Shown: positions 1-13,300 of the stretch, piece after piece | Layout: every line of letters starts with the position of its first letter | Numbering within the stretch: position 1 is the first letter of the stretch | Assembly (NCBI RefSeq): GCF_022539665.2 | Contig: NC_081337.1 | Location: 10,657,768-10,721,767 of the forward strand | Source: Daphnia carinata | Lineage: Eukaryota; Arthropoda; Branchiopoda; Diplostraca; Daphniidae | Reading direction: 5' to 3' | DNA length: 64,000 nucleotides | The notes under the pieces: model-generated | What the model was told of the DNA's origin: nothing | Databases searched by the model: none | The model's input: the letters and a program-made list of their open reading frames with translations, nothing else | Translations under genes and position numbers: made by a program

Positions 1-1231
1 TGTCGAAATGAGAAATGATGGTTTTTTTTTGTAGAGGTACGGATACATAGATGAGCAAATATTAATTGTTACTGTGTAATACCACTAAAACGAGGAGGCC
101 AAAGTTTGTTTTATTTTACGGAACTAGAACTTTCTTATCGGTTCCATGATTTCACATGCAACGTTGCACACTCGCCGCTATCCTCCCTCATTTGAGTGGC
201 GGGAATTTTTTTTTTTTTTAACTACCGCAGCTATTTTTGTTCGTGGTTAGTACTACTGCAACGGCAGGCAGATGGGCTTTTTTTTTTTTTTTTGCAAAGA
301 GAGTGAGGCAGAAAACAACCCATTGCAAAAACAAATTCAGCACTAAAATTTTCCCGCCAGAGTCGGGAGGATCAGATGTTAATGGAGGCGGGTATCATCT
401 CGAAAATGGACGTTGCTACGGGATACCAGTTTTGTCGTCTGCTACAGAATTACCAGTCGACAAGTTCTACTGAAGAACTGAAACACCTTCGATTTGAAGT
501 TAATTAGATCGTGGTCATACTTTGATGCACGCAGTTCTCCGTGGCGTAACCAGAGGTTTTACTTTAGCAAGTATAAATGCATTTCTTTCAAACTTTTTTT
601 GTAAAGATAAGTTATGCCTCCATGTCATCGTGTAGAAACTATACTTCGTCCACGTGAAAATGCTAGGTTTAGTTATTGTAAGACTTGATTCAGCAATAAT
701 GCAAGGGAAGCGAGGCTATGTAAAAATGCATGTCTCTTGGTCTCTTTGTCTGTGAGTAGGCATGTGTACATCTTCCGAAGCAGCTGTCAAGGAAGTTTTT
801 GTTTCTATCTTCAAATGATAAAAGCTCTTATGTTTTGAACTTTGAGTTTAATTCTCCTTAATCAATTGCCTTATTGCTATTTCAGGGAATAATATAATAG
901 TACTACTTCTTAATTATAAAGTGAAGTACTTCGAAACACATAGTTGGAGAAAACATCTTTTGCTTTTGCTTTCACGTTACAATATTCAACAGCCATATAT
1001 GTAATATAGTTGTACAAATCTGGCAGGCTTCATGTCTAGTCAAGCTCACCACTTGAGTTCTGTTGCCTGACCATAAGTATTTTTAACGGTTTTTTGGAAA
1101 CATGGAAATAAAAGATTTGTGCTCCTTTTTCTAATGTAATTGAGAGAACCGAGCACTATATTAAAATGAAATCAATAAAGTTGTTCCTCTTTTTTTAAAC
1201 AGGTAATCAAACTCTTCAATTCTTTAAAAGT
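1..1231. other. Upstream region of janus-A, no coding gene recognised
   Basis: I see no convincing coding exon here. The stretch is AT-rich with T-runs (about 207-219 and 279-292). A T-rich tract ending in AG at 1200-1201 lies 30 bases before the janus-A start codon, so the janus-A mRNA probably has a 5' untranslated exon somewhere in this region. The first 100 bases could also hold the 3' end of a gene to the left, but this cannot be decided from the sequence. Confidence 0.4.
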
Positions 1232-4200
1232 ATGACAACATTGCCTGCCAAATTAGATGCCATCCCGGCTGTCGATATTGATTCTGGTCGGTTTAAATAC
1301 GTTCTGATCCGAGTGGATATGCAGGACGACGCAGAGGCAAAACAAGAACATAGCAAAGTCATCGTGCGTGGTTACAAATGGGCAGCCTTTCATGGTAAGT
1401 GTCAACAAAATAATATAAACGGTTATTCATACATGGTAGGGAAAACGAAATCCCAATTGAATCCGAATGGCGACGACCGTTTCCTCTGTCCACTTGTAGC
1501 TGCATCTGTGCGTTCCGTACTGCGTCAGAGGTTTCTTTTAAAGGATGGGGCGGGAAAGAGGCCCATACAGTTACCCAATTTATTCCACTCCTTCGATTGG
1601 AGAACTGGAACGATCGGGGTTTTGTTGAATCTCGTTTAACGAAGTTTCTTGGTTAGAAATGAGTAATTTTGGCTCTGAATGGAGTTCGGTATCGACAAGT
1701 TCCTTTTCTTTCAATAGCGGCGCGTTCTCTACCACACATTTTGTGTGATTGACGTCATCTAAAGTTGAGGCGTTGTTACAATACGTTGGGAGACTTGATT
1801 GACGTTGAGGACTCTGAGCAGATTGAATGGCATCGTCATTCGTATTTTCTGTTTCGACTGGCATGATTTCCGGCCCATCTCGCATCAGTACGAAGGGAAT
1901 CTTGGTGGAAACATCACCACCAACGCCGCTGACGATCAATCGTACTTTGACATAATAAGAAATGTAAATAGCGAAAAAATGACGTTCGTTGGGCTCGCTT
2001 TTCAACGTTGTTGATGCCAGCGTTGCTGTCAGCCTAGTGGGGGCGTCAGAAAAAAAAAAACAGTTGGTGTAGACTCTAAAATTATGGTGCGTAAACAAAA
2101 ACACTTGCTGTGTGATGTTTCAGAGTTCGTTTGCCTAAATTTAGCTGAACAACCTACGTGTTTTATTTTGCCAAGTGAAGAAGGGGACGTGAATAATTCA
2201 AATCGTACGGGACCTTGTCGGCCCAAGTAACAGGCTGATCAGTTTTCCGTAATTGACTTGCGCTCGACGTGTTCAATAATAGAAACACAATGGAAAAGGG
2301 ACAAATGTAACAGTAGCAAGGGAAATCCAACTTGATTTTGCTTTACGAAACACGCTTCGGTAAATTCCATTGGGACGTTCTGCGAGTTCGCAGACGGACG
2401 TGTTAGGGTACGTGTAAGGGAGAAAACTAAACAGCAGTGAAATGGTCATTTGCTTGTATCAAATGATCACGTACCTCCCGTAGCGGTCCTCGAGTGCCAC
2501 CCAGTGTCTACCGCCTCCGTTTTCCATGAGAGCGAGACCGTACTGCCGATCCAGCGTGTTGCCCGTCGTCAATGGCAGCCCGTCCGTTTCCTCTGAGACG
2601 GCGATGGTGTTTTTGAATTTCCCGTTGGAGAACATGGTGACGTCGACGTGCTGAACAGCCTTTATCTTCAGTTGATATAAAGGAAACGTTCAATTACCTC
2701 ATTGCCCTTTGAGTGAATAGACTTGCATTCCATTCATAACGACTAATTCAATCGACTTTTCGTGAGCACTTTGTAATGATTACGAATATTCTTTTTCAAA
2801 TGTGAAATCTGTAATACCTGGATTTTCTTGACAATGCGAGACGATCGATTATGAATGCGAACGCAGACGTTGATGGGAGATCCTTGAGTGTACCATTGAC
2901 GATCGAGTCCAACTTCAACTTTAAGAGCACCCTCGCGCAATAGAAAGTGCTTGTCGAGCCGCAGTAAAGGCGCCTCCGTTTGCTGCAGGTCCAACGGAGC
3001 GTACTGCACCAGCCGGATGGCCATGCGTATTTGGCTGCGTCGCTGCGGCTTTTCCTCGATGCTTTCGGCTGTTTTTATTCGGTTTGCCGGTGTTGTATGG
3101 CGTCCCGTTCACCGAAACGGGTCAATAAAATAAGGGCGTTAGCGATAGCAAAGGGAAGAATTTGTGGATCAGAAGACAAGAAGGAAAATAAGTGAGCGGG
3201 AATTTCAAATCAGGCTTATCGATCGTGAGGCAGCAACGCCTCTGTTGATCGAATGCGGCAACGAAAGTGCTATCCTACTCAATGAGAAAGTTAGATTGGC
3301 TTTACTGGAGAAAAGAAAAGACGTGATCCGTCAAATGATTTGGGCGTGGTCGAGGGGAGCTCAATCAAAGTTGAACAAAAATCAGTTTCCCTTCACGGCG
3401 CGCATTTACGTTGATGGAAAAAAAACTAGAAGAATTGGGATTTTGGCAGATAAGTTGCTTGAGGTTGTTGTAACATTCGCTAAGCGAAACAAGATGAATG
3501 ATCATCATTTCCCACAAGTTGAATCGTCCCTCGGCCATGACTAGCAAGCCGAGACTCTCGTGTGATTACGGACACATGACTAACATCGGTAATTTTCCCG
3601 GCAGCGGAAGACAATCTCCTAGTCAGCTAAGGTTGGGATGCTGTGCTTCCTGCGGTCGGGGTTTATGGCTCTAAGTGATTGAAGAACAACCCCCAGACAG
3701 CGGCCACCTAATTCTCTAGAGAAAACAGGGTCCTTGATGGAAGATGCATTCGATTAGGTCAACCGTTACAAGGTCCCTTCGACGAGATTGCGCTTTCTTG
3801 TTTAACTGATCATGGATAACACGTGACCTTGCTCTGTAACCTTCCGGAAATTCCTTCTTTCAGCCTGCGATTAGCGGATAAAAATTCATACATTACCCGT
3901 GTAGATTCTGAGATCGTAGTTGATGCCAATTGCTGCTCCCCGGTATTCTTTTGCCGGAAGAAGACGAACTGAGGCCGGAACTGTGTGATTGAGTTTTAAG
4001 TTAACGAGGTGAGCATTTGGTCCAAGTCGCTTCATCAGCACTTCCTGCACCAATAGCATACATTGTGTAGGCATTTTGTTGTTTTTCTTTACTAGGCATC
4101 GTAAAAATGCGATCGTTCTTTCTTTTCCCGTTTGGCGGTTTAATTTGATTTTTTGAATACCTGGCATTTGGTGAGCGGTTGCGGAGCCGGAACTCCGGGC

Positions 4201-7200
4201 AGGAGCGGGTAGACTTGCTCGACGCACAGCACGGATTCGTTGCTGAGTTTCAGTCCCATCACTTCCTCGTCGTCGCGACCGTAGCGAAATGTCAACAGGA
4301 TTTGAGCAAATATCTGATCCCCACCAGCAAACAATAGATTATATGAGTATTGGGCCGGGACAATTGTCGAGACAAGGGATCGTACTACGAACAAAAAAAA
4401 ATCGTGATGAAGTAGTCGCATTGGAAATTCCGCTAGCCTTTCATGGAAAAACCTTTGATTGTACTACCATCGCATACATCTTTTATGAGTTGCCTTTGCT
4501 TCTTCTGGATCAATGGCCGCCATTAATCCCCGTGTTGTTGTAGATATAAAAGGGAAAAGCCAGGTCCATTAGTAGACAAAGGTGGAGTGACCATTGAACC
4601 CTGGGGTCTGGCGAGGGTGGGCGTATTAAAAGCTGCCACTTTTTATTCGCAACGTTAGATGGATGTGATAGCTCGCTTGTGTATGTCGCTTGATGCCAGT
4701 TGGGAAAGTGGAATCACGAGTACTTAAATCTCTTCACAAAGCTCTGTCTAGTCAGCGGTGTAATGGGAATGGATCGTACGATTGCACACCTTAATATAGG
4801 AATGGGGCTGATGCTCATTTTTGTTATCAGACAGGGGGATGAGCCATGCATCCAACTAGTGACTTCTTCATTTAGGTTGCTTAGCAAGATGTTGGGGAAA
4901 TGAAGCAAGAGATAATATCCGTAGTGGACGTTGCATTAAGGCTTTCAAAGGCACTAAGATACCGGATATTTCTAGAGAGTTCTCGTTTCGGACCGGAATA
5001 GGTATCCAATTGACCTTTCCATCATTCTTTCTCTTTTAGCTTAGGGAATGAAAAACTTTACAAAAGAAGTGGAGTTGGGTGGAAAGGTTTCGAAATCTCC
5101 GTTTCATTCTTCCCCTTTTCTATCAACTTTTCACAATGACGAAATTGGCAGCTTTAGGACAAACGAGACGTAATCAATTCTAAGATATTGCGATGAGTAA
5201 AAAAAAAAAGCGTCGTTGTTTACTCTACGGAAAGGGCCAATCTTCATTAAACTATTTTACATACGCATTTGCTCGTCAATTGACGTACTAAAAAGCTGAC
5301 TCTGCATTTCCATATTCATCGACCTATTTAGCTTTTAAATCTTTTTTTTTTTTTTTTACCTTTTTGTTGCGTACTTCCTCGGCGTCGACGGTGATGACGG
5401 CGTGAAGGGGCGTGATGGTGTCTTTTGTAATAATCAAATCACGATTGAGAAGGTAGAGTACCAACTTTCCATTGGTGGAAACCTTCTTGTATACTCTGAA
5501 AAAGCGAGGCGGAACCAAAATGAAAATGAACGTTTGTCTCTTTCTGAGAATAACAACAAACGAAAAAAAAAATAATAAAACTCATCTAAGTTTTGGGGAC
5601 CGAATAGTCGTCCTCTTTTTGAAATCGAAGTAGCCAATTTCGAAAGATTCAATAGGGAGGGAAATGAGAGCGAATCCGGTAGGCGGATGAGCTTCCATAC
5701 GAAATATTTTTGCATTTGTAGTTACAATTTTCGGTGCGTCGAAGTAAAACACCTTAAAAATTTACTGAATTGCGCAACACATTTTTCCGTTCGTTATTTA
5801 GATGAATTTGTAGAAATAATTGGATTCAATTGGTGAACTGAAACGTAATGTGAAAAACGTGACAGAAACTAGTTTTTTTTTTGCTCGTTCTACTCATTTT
5901 TCTTTCTTCAAGGAGGCTTCGTTAAATTTTACTTGTCATCCACTTTTGCTTTGACCTATTTTCCCCATTACTCTTTTTGCACATCGCCTTGTGTGCGCTA
6001 ATTAGAGCCATTTCATCCCCTGTCGACTATCCCCACATTTAAAATATAACATAAGAGAGAATGGCAATTTCATAGCCAAGTGAGTACCTGACCCCGTCCG
6101 TATCCGAATCGTCATTACACGGAGGCAGAGATGACGGGCGTTTGGGCGATGGGGCTGATGCTTGGTGTGGGCTGATTTGGTCCGATATGGTACCTCTTAC
6201 AATCTCGTCCGACTGGTGGGCCGCCTCTTGCGAATTTTGTCGTTCATCACAGTCAGTGGCGTTTGCGGACAAGCGTTTGGACTCTCTTTCTGCGTCGATA
6301 CCATTAATCAATTTTTCCATCTTGACACACGCTGCGGCGTCGTTGCAGTTACTCTGTAAATAACAAGCAAACGAGATTTTCGTGGATCGGATTAGGCCAT
6401 AACTAGTTCATTGACGTGTTAACTAAGATGCATGGTCCCCTCTGTTTGACTATAGTGGAGCACGAGGGGAAACTAAAATGGTGGACTTCTGGTGGCTGTC
6501 ACCAGCAGGTTTTTACGAGATAGTCTAGGTAGGTTGATGAAAAGGTATCCAAAAGACGTGGGCGAAAAGGGGAGAGGAAAACAAACTTAACGGCTGGCGA
6601 AATCCTTTCGGGTAACTTGATCAAATAGCGACGCGCAATCGTTCATGGTCTGCAGTCACATCGTGTTGAGCACTATCATCTAACATGATGGGGGGAAAAA
6701 AAAAGACTGGAAAAGGGTTATTACCTCTTCACGCCTAGCTGAGGCACAAGAATGGTCTGCAACGTCATCACTGGACGAAATGGTACAGCCCGTAACTGGA
6801 TCCGACACATTAGCTGAGTGTAAAGTCTGTTGAGAATGGCCACTGTCGACGTTAGTCACTGCGGCACGGGCCGCTGGAGTTTCGTCTTCTTCGCTTGTTG
6901 TCTTGGATCCGGAACGAAACCGACTGAGCAGACTGGCTCCAGTGAACTTGCGTAAGCGTCCCATTTGATGCTGATGACCGGACATGGAAAATTCGTCCGA
7001 TTTGCCCGCCTTATTAGGTGGAACTAACTGATGGGAATGGTGGGACGCCACGTTACTGACGGCTGAGTGAAATAGATTAAAACTGATCGAATTGGAATGA
7101 CTGTGTTGTGTTCGATGTCGATGATGAACTGGCAAAGATTTCACGATTGGCTCCAACTGCATTCCAAGAGACGCACTTTCACCATCGTCGACGGCGGCCG

Positions 7201-10072
7201 CTGACTGACGGACACTAAACCGAATGGTTCTCCCTACATCTCGAAACTTTCGACGTCGTACGTACAATTTTTTTTTTTTTTTAGGTAGGAGCGCCACCCG
7301 TTCAGTTTGTCTCACAGCGCCTGCGCACCTCCAATCCACGTTGCGCTAAAGTAAAAAACCACGAAACTTTCCTTTTTTTTTTCCTCCAGCTAACCCGTTT
7401 GTCCCCTTCCTCCCGTTTGTAAATCTTGATCTTCCAGACTTTGTCTCGCTGTGAATCGTATTCGGTTGTTAACAATATGCAAACACGTGGACTGGAATGC
7501 GAGGAAACGTTTGGAGAACAGCAAATAACTCGAAAGGTTGAAAATCGAGTATCTCCACTGATTTAATTGTCTAGTTCTTTGTAACATCTCCACACTTGAG
7601 AGACACTATAGTGGTTAGTAATTCAATTGGGGTCATCATTTCCTTTTACATCGTGCGCATTTCATTTTTAGGGTAGTGCGACTTCCAGCGAAGGAACTAA
7701 AACCAATTCCCAAAAAAATTCGTTTTGCATTTTTCACAATCGTAAAGGAAAGAATAGCTCGTCTGCGTTCGCTATTCTTTTTCGAAAAATCATAAGTTAA
7801 GCCTCTTAAGCATTTAGGCTTCTTTTCATTCCCTTTTCTTACTGGGAAAAGCGATTGCAATGCCTATTTTATTTAGTATTTCTTGTCTTTAAAAGCTCTC
7901 AATGTGACCTTTTTGCTTCGTCCTGCGGGAATCGTCTTTTAAGTGCCTCTCTTCGAACTCGTGTTACGTTGCCACAAGGGGGCCACAAGCGTTATCCTTT
8001 CCTCGATATCATGACAAATTCATCTCGGTCTGGCGGTTTACATTTAACACCTGCGTAAACTCTCGTATTGAATGCGGCGCCAAGTAAACGGACCTTGTCT
8101 ACAGCTCTAATTAAAACGTGTTGTCGTCTTTCACTTTGTCTTACGACTCGCTTTTATTCGACTGCGTAAGTCGCTTAGCTATCGGTTGATTGGAAACAAT
8201 AAAAGACGAGGGCGAGGGGAAGCAAGTGGTGTGTGGCGCTTATTGGAGGATAAAGTACTTGTTGGTTAATCAAGAAAAACATATTTTGATCGATATAAAA
8301 TAAAAGTGTTATCGGTTTTCTTTTTTTTCTTTCCAAGAAGAATAAAATGAAAGATGATGCGGGATCAGTTTTTCCCCCGATGCGGTCATTGCCTAGGTGA
8401 TGCCTTTGATGGCCTTGCTGATTGGATGATGTCGCCTCCATTTTCGACATTAAGGATCTCGTCTTGTTCCCCATCTTCAGCGCGCCTCATTTATTTATAC
8501 GTTTCGTCTTTTGTATCTAGCCCTTTCTCATTATCCGATTCCTTTCCGATGGCCGCAGCCATTTGATCATCGTTTCGATCATTTCGGTCGGGACCGACAT
8601 TTGAAACAGACTCCTTCGCGAAATTGTTTGCTGAGCAAAAAGGGATGGTCATAGAATATCCATGCATATGAAACAGGACAAGAATAGAGGAAAGCTCTCT
8701 CTCGTCCATTTTCATGTTTAACTTATGGTCCATGTTGCTCACTCTCTCCGTTTTTCATTTTGACAGCTGACATTTACGACAAGGTGCAAGAAGAGTTGGA
8801 AGCGGCCGGTTTCGACACCGAGTGCCTGGGTGGCGGACGCATCTTCCACGATTCCGACAAACGTACCATCCAAGTCTATGGCTACTCGCAGGTTTGTTAT
8901 CAGCTCGCTTTCATCCTTTTCAATGACCCGAATTCTCTCTTTTTTATTTTATTATTATTATTATTTTTTTTTAAATTGGGATTTTGCGCAATGTAACTGT
9001 TCCTAAGCAAATTATTCCACTTCTCGGAAAGCAGGAAAATCAGTGGGGGGGGGACTAGTGATTCCCGTGTCTTTTTCAGCCACTTCCCCATAAGCTTCAT
9101 TACTGACTAACAAAGACTAGTTATTTGGCTCCTGTCATTTCAACTGCCTCTTTACCATCTTTAGCATATCCGTACGAAGCGACCGTGATGAGTCGTCCTC
9201 ATCAACAGATGTTTCGTAAGAGCGGCTAATTCTTCAACCATTGGTTTTATGACGGAAAGACGAAAATTGGCGGAGAGAAAAAAAAATTAGAGTAGGCAAA
9301 TTGATGTCAACGCGAAATTAGTGTAGGGTATCCGTTTCCGATGGACGTGTACCCTGCCGACTATTCATTTCAATCTACCCAACTTTTGCGGAGTGATAAA
9401 TTTATATTGAAGTTTTATGAGAGATTTGGTCTTTGGGTTCGTTCTACCAAGCTATCGATCTATGAATTATTTCCATACCACTTGCATTGGCACAGTGATG
9501 GGAAGACAAAAGAAGTTTTTTAAGGTCGCAGTCACATAACCCCAAAATGAATACGTGTCTTATCCCTAAAGCAAAAAAAAAAAAAAAAAAAAAAAGAAGA
9601 AAGGAATCCACTTTAAGTGACGTTTATTGGAAACAATCGGAACGTGCCCGCTTTCAATGCGTCTGAACTGCAATAGACACGGGCAGCCACTATATGGAAA
9701 GGCCGTACAAACAAGGAATGGGAATGCGCTGCTGCTAAATATTTACCAAGGGGAACCAACGCCCACACAACGACAGTCGCAGCAGCCGACAAAACTGCGA
9801 AGATGAGATATTTTCTTCCGCTCCGGTTCCCATATGTGTGTTACAGTGGATTTGTCTTCGTATTCCAGCCTCCGCCTCCAGCATTCTTTTGTCCTTCCCT
9901 GGAAAATCTTATCGCAATATTTTCCCTGTGCTTCATTATCCTATCCTCATATCCTTGTGTTTTTCTCTGTGTATAGGGATTCGGTTTGGCGGATCACGCA
10001 GTGACGACTGAGCTCCTCAAAGCTCGCTATCCAGACTACGAGTCCATCACTTGGACTAATGAAGGTTACTAA
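1232..10072 (+). CDS. janA: 14-kDa phosphohistidine phosphatase (janus-A / PHPT1)
   Basis: Small cytosolic phosphatase that removes phosphate from phosphohistidine in proteins. Three exons join in frame: 1232-1394, 8767-8891 and 9977-10072, giving 127 residues against 125 in human PHPT1. Motifs seen are [15 protein letters not shown] near the N terminus, [17 protein letters not shown] containing the catalytic histidine of the family, ECLGGGRI in the middle and a [14 protein letters not shown] end, all at the positions expected for the family. The His codon lies at the first splice junction (CAT, then G joined to CT). Intron 1 is about 7.4 kb, extremely long for this window, and holds a whole arrestin gene on the opposite strand. 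DNase II starts 285 bases downstream on the same strand. Identity is very sure; the exon 1 start is the ATG preceding the conserved N terminus. Confidence 0.95.
1580..7162 (-). CDS. Arrestin with long N-terminal extension, nested in janus-A intron
   Basis: Binds activated, phosphorylated receptors and uncouples or internalises them. Exons in transcription order: 6725-7162 (or longer), 6088-6353, 5360-5495, 4161-4313, 3897-4044, 2818-3068, 2475-2665 and 1580-2033; all junctions keep frame. From exon 3 on the complete two-lobed arrestin fold is readable: [35 protein letters not shown], the [12 protein letters not shown] helix, [19 protein letters not shown] with the phosphate-sensing Arg, [17 protein letters not shown], and [14 protein letters not shown]. 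About 235 Ser/His-rich residues precede the fold, which canonical beta-arrestins lack; a Drosophila arrestin-like gene (CG32683) is known to have such an extension. The first in-frame ATG is at 7162; the open frame continues upstream to a strong acceptor near 7348, so an earlier coding exon is possible. The gene lies wholly inside janus-A intron 1. Confidence 0.92.
7348..8766. other. Remaining part of janus-A intron 1, no gene seen
   Basis: Between the upstream edge of the arrestin exon and janus-A exon 2 there is AT-rich sequence without a supported exon. It probably carries the arrestin promoter and any arrestin 5' untranslated exon, since the arrestin gene is transcribed leftward from here. 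No TATA box or other site stands out enough to call. Confidence 0.35.
8892..9976. other. janus-A intron 2
   Basis: A 1.1-kb intron flanked by GT at 8892 and AG at 9975-9976. It contains a (TTA)n tract around 8946-8965, a G-run near 9047 and a 25-base A-run around 9570-9594. No coding sequence is supported. Confidence 0.6.
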
Positions 10073-10357
10073 GCCCCTGTCCCTTCTCCAGCTTTGCTCG
10101 TGTCCCAGTGTAGAAGAAGGGGCAACATTCGCTTTATTGTTGGCGGTTGAAAAAAAGAAGAAGCAAAACGAATAATTGAGAAATACAAAAACTTTTAGAA
10201 AAGAAACAAACAACTTTAAAAGGACGTGAAAAAGTTGAAAGCCTCTTTGGTTTCATTAACTGTTGGTTACGCTTGCACGTCATCTGTTTGACGTCATTCG
10301 ACGCTGTTGAATCTATTTGGGAAAAAAAAGTGCCACATGTGTTCGAGATCCGGAACA

Positions 10358-13300
10358 ATGGACGGCATTACCGTCTTCTTCATCTTGTGGTTCGTCGTTA
10401 CTCAGCCGGCAACCGCATCATTGTCCTGCCGGACCGAGGATGGACAACCTGTCGACTGGTAAAAAGATCCATTTTTCTTATCTTAGTTTTAGATCCGGCC
10501 AAGGATCCCGTGATCGACGAGCACCTCGTATTTTGGGACATGCCTGGGGATCTCTGCAACTGCTCGTGATGGAATGTGTCACGCTTCAAGGATTATACCC
10601 ACCACCTCCTTTTGCTTCAGTTTTTCTTCCACGCATACCCCATCGATTTTACTTCCGTTCGATGGAGGACATTGACAAGTACCTAGAGAAGGACTGGGGA
10701 TATTTACGATGTTACGTTGTCCAAAGTAAACAGCGTCCCGGATGAATGAGGATGGATAGCGGCCGGCCGCTACTGTCAACCCATTAAGAATTCATTTAAT
10801 GGCAGAGTTCTCATTATTTATGTTTTATGTTGTTTCCACTTTTTTCATGCATAGCAAACAGTTGCAAGTTAGTGTAAACAATGGACTCGACAACCCTTGG
10901 CCATTCGCATTTTATCTAACTTTTCAATGTGTTTTTCAAGGTTTGTATTGTACAAGTTGCCAGCCACTACTACAGCCAAGGCAACTGACGGACGAGCCTA
11001 CGTTTACAGGACATCAGCCAGCACTGAAGGCGATGATGGCAGCACATGGATTTTCTCCCAGCAATCGATCGATTCTGCTGGCTCTTTGCCTGGCCAAACA
11101 CTCGAGCCCATCTACAATGTTCCGGTAATGTTCTTTTTTCGTTTGAATGAGGGCCCGTGAACTCACCGCTGTAGTGCGTGTTAGCCAATTGTCTATAGCT
11201 TGTGTATTTATTTTGGCGGGCAGGAACACGTCGTAAGCGAACACAATGATGTTGATGAGCGGTTGCTGCTTATGTACAACGACGAATTCCCTAATGGAAC
11301 GAGCAGCGAGTTGGCCGCCCACGCTAAAGGTGTTGTGGCTTTCGACGGGCAATCCGGCTTTTGGTTGGTCCATAGTGTACCGCGTTTCCCTTCAGCACCC
11401 GGCGGTGACAGGTCGCCAGAGACTAGAACCAATTACTCTTACCCTGCCAATGGACTGCGCTACGGCCAGACAATGTTGTGCGTCAGTTTACCATTCAATC
11501 AAGCTGATCTCATTGGTGAGTGGCGTCATCAGTGATGTATACCTTCTTTTTTATTCGGCTATGTTGTATCGTATTTCACACATCATCGAAGACTATCTTG
11601 GCTGTATAATGAGGCCGATGACTTGGTTTCCACGAACAGCATATCCTGCTGGATATACGTTCAAACGCGTGATTGCCCTAAGCTATTGGTTTTGTCATTC
11701 GACTGATGAATTGGCAAATCCCTACCCCGTTTCTTTTTCTAATTTTGGCTATCCGTGGAGATTGGGTTTTTCCATCGTGTAATGGGAGACCAAAGTTTGA
11801 AGTGGTCCAATCCTTTTAGTTTCATGTTTTCAAATTTAAAATGTTGGAATAATAATAAGACAACTAAGGGGGAACGCAAAACAGAGATTGGCATTTCAGA
11901 ATTTTAGTCTTCTCCTTTGTAAAGTTGGAGATGGTTTCTCTCTTATTCGACTGAAGGAATTTCTTGAAAGCATGAAACAGCCCAAAAGATGAAAGTTGCA
12001 AGGCGAAAGGTCCAAAGTTTGTGATCTAACCAATCGACGAGGGAAGCCGTAATGATGTAGTGGTTACTACTATATCATTAAAATGTCTACAGGCTGTGAC
12101 TTTTTGACATTGTTGGCGGATGATATCGATTAATAGAGCGAGACGCATCCACGGCGTTATTAGGTTTCTTCTTCATTAAAGTAATGAGAAGATGAAAATG
12201 ACACAATATATTCGCTGTATCGGGAAGTATGTCTACCAGGAAAACTGAATTTTCATTAATTGCATTTCTTTTTTCATCCCGCTGTGCCATCGACAGTTGT
12301 TCCCAATTTTCTTTTTTTTTTTTTACAAATATTTTCCATATTGAAAAGTTTAAGAAAAGGAAATAGGAAATGGTTAGAATAAAGAAAAAGGAAGGCAAAA
12401 GTAAAACCAAAATTTATGGTCCGATTGGCCCGTCTGCAATCGACGACCGATCAATCAGATTACACGCACGGCTCTTTATCGAGACGCTACGACTCTCTCC
12501 CGTACGAATTCGCCCCCTCTCTATAAGACACCGAAACTTTTTTGAGAAGAATTTCCTATTCATGATGTTTTGATTCGCCCTTAAAAAACCGAAGCTGGGC
12601 TTTGCAACTCATCTTTTTCGAAACACCATCTTGCATCTTGCCCGTCTTTGCATGCATCGCTCTCTTTCCATTTGCTCTTGCATTGGCATGTGAAGTTGTT
12701 GCCCGTTATTACTTTTCTTTTCCCTTTGGTTCGTGCAGGGGAACAGCTGCAGTATTACCATCCCTACATCTATCACTGGTCCGTCTCGTCGTCCAGCAAA
12801 GAATGGATCCAGATGGTACCTAATCTGGTGCATGTCGCCAAAGGACATCACGTCACTAAACCCCCGTGGTCACGCTCGGTTCAGCTGTTCTCGTCGGACC
12901 GACTGAGCATTGTCAGTTTCGCCAAAGCCCGCCAATTCGGCTTAGGTATTTGGCTTAAATATTCACGTTGGATTAGATATGAAACCGAAACTTGGTGCGA
13001 AGCAAAATCCGGTTTAATCAGCCGGAAAAAAAAAAAAAAAAAAGAAATTTTGCGTTTCGCCGGTTTGTTTAGATCATGGCGACGGGATTTTTACATGCAA
13101 ATGCAATCATCACAATCGTGTAGGAATAAAAGACATAGAATTGTGTAGGGGAAAAAAAGCATATCTTGTTACCCTTTATGTGTCTAAAATATTCAGTAGA
13201 TCCTTACAATAGCTTGTAGAATTTTCTCTTTTCCGTACGTGCTATACCATCATGCTTTTTGTGATGATTGAATTATCGATCTTGTCGTTTAGATTTGTAC

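Noticed and set aside
237-473. 78-codon frame near the left end
   Set aside because: It runs through a T-homopolymer (a run of Phe), and shows no similarity or splice context.
1799-2226. Plus- and minus-strand open frames over the arrestin last exon
   Set aside because: Shadows of the true arrestin frame; only the minus frame containing [14 protein letters not shown] has family support.
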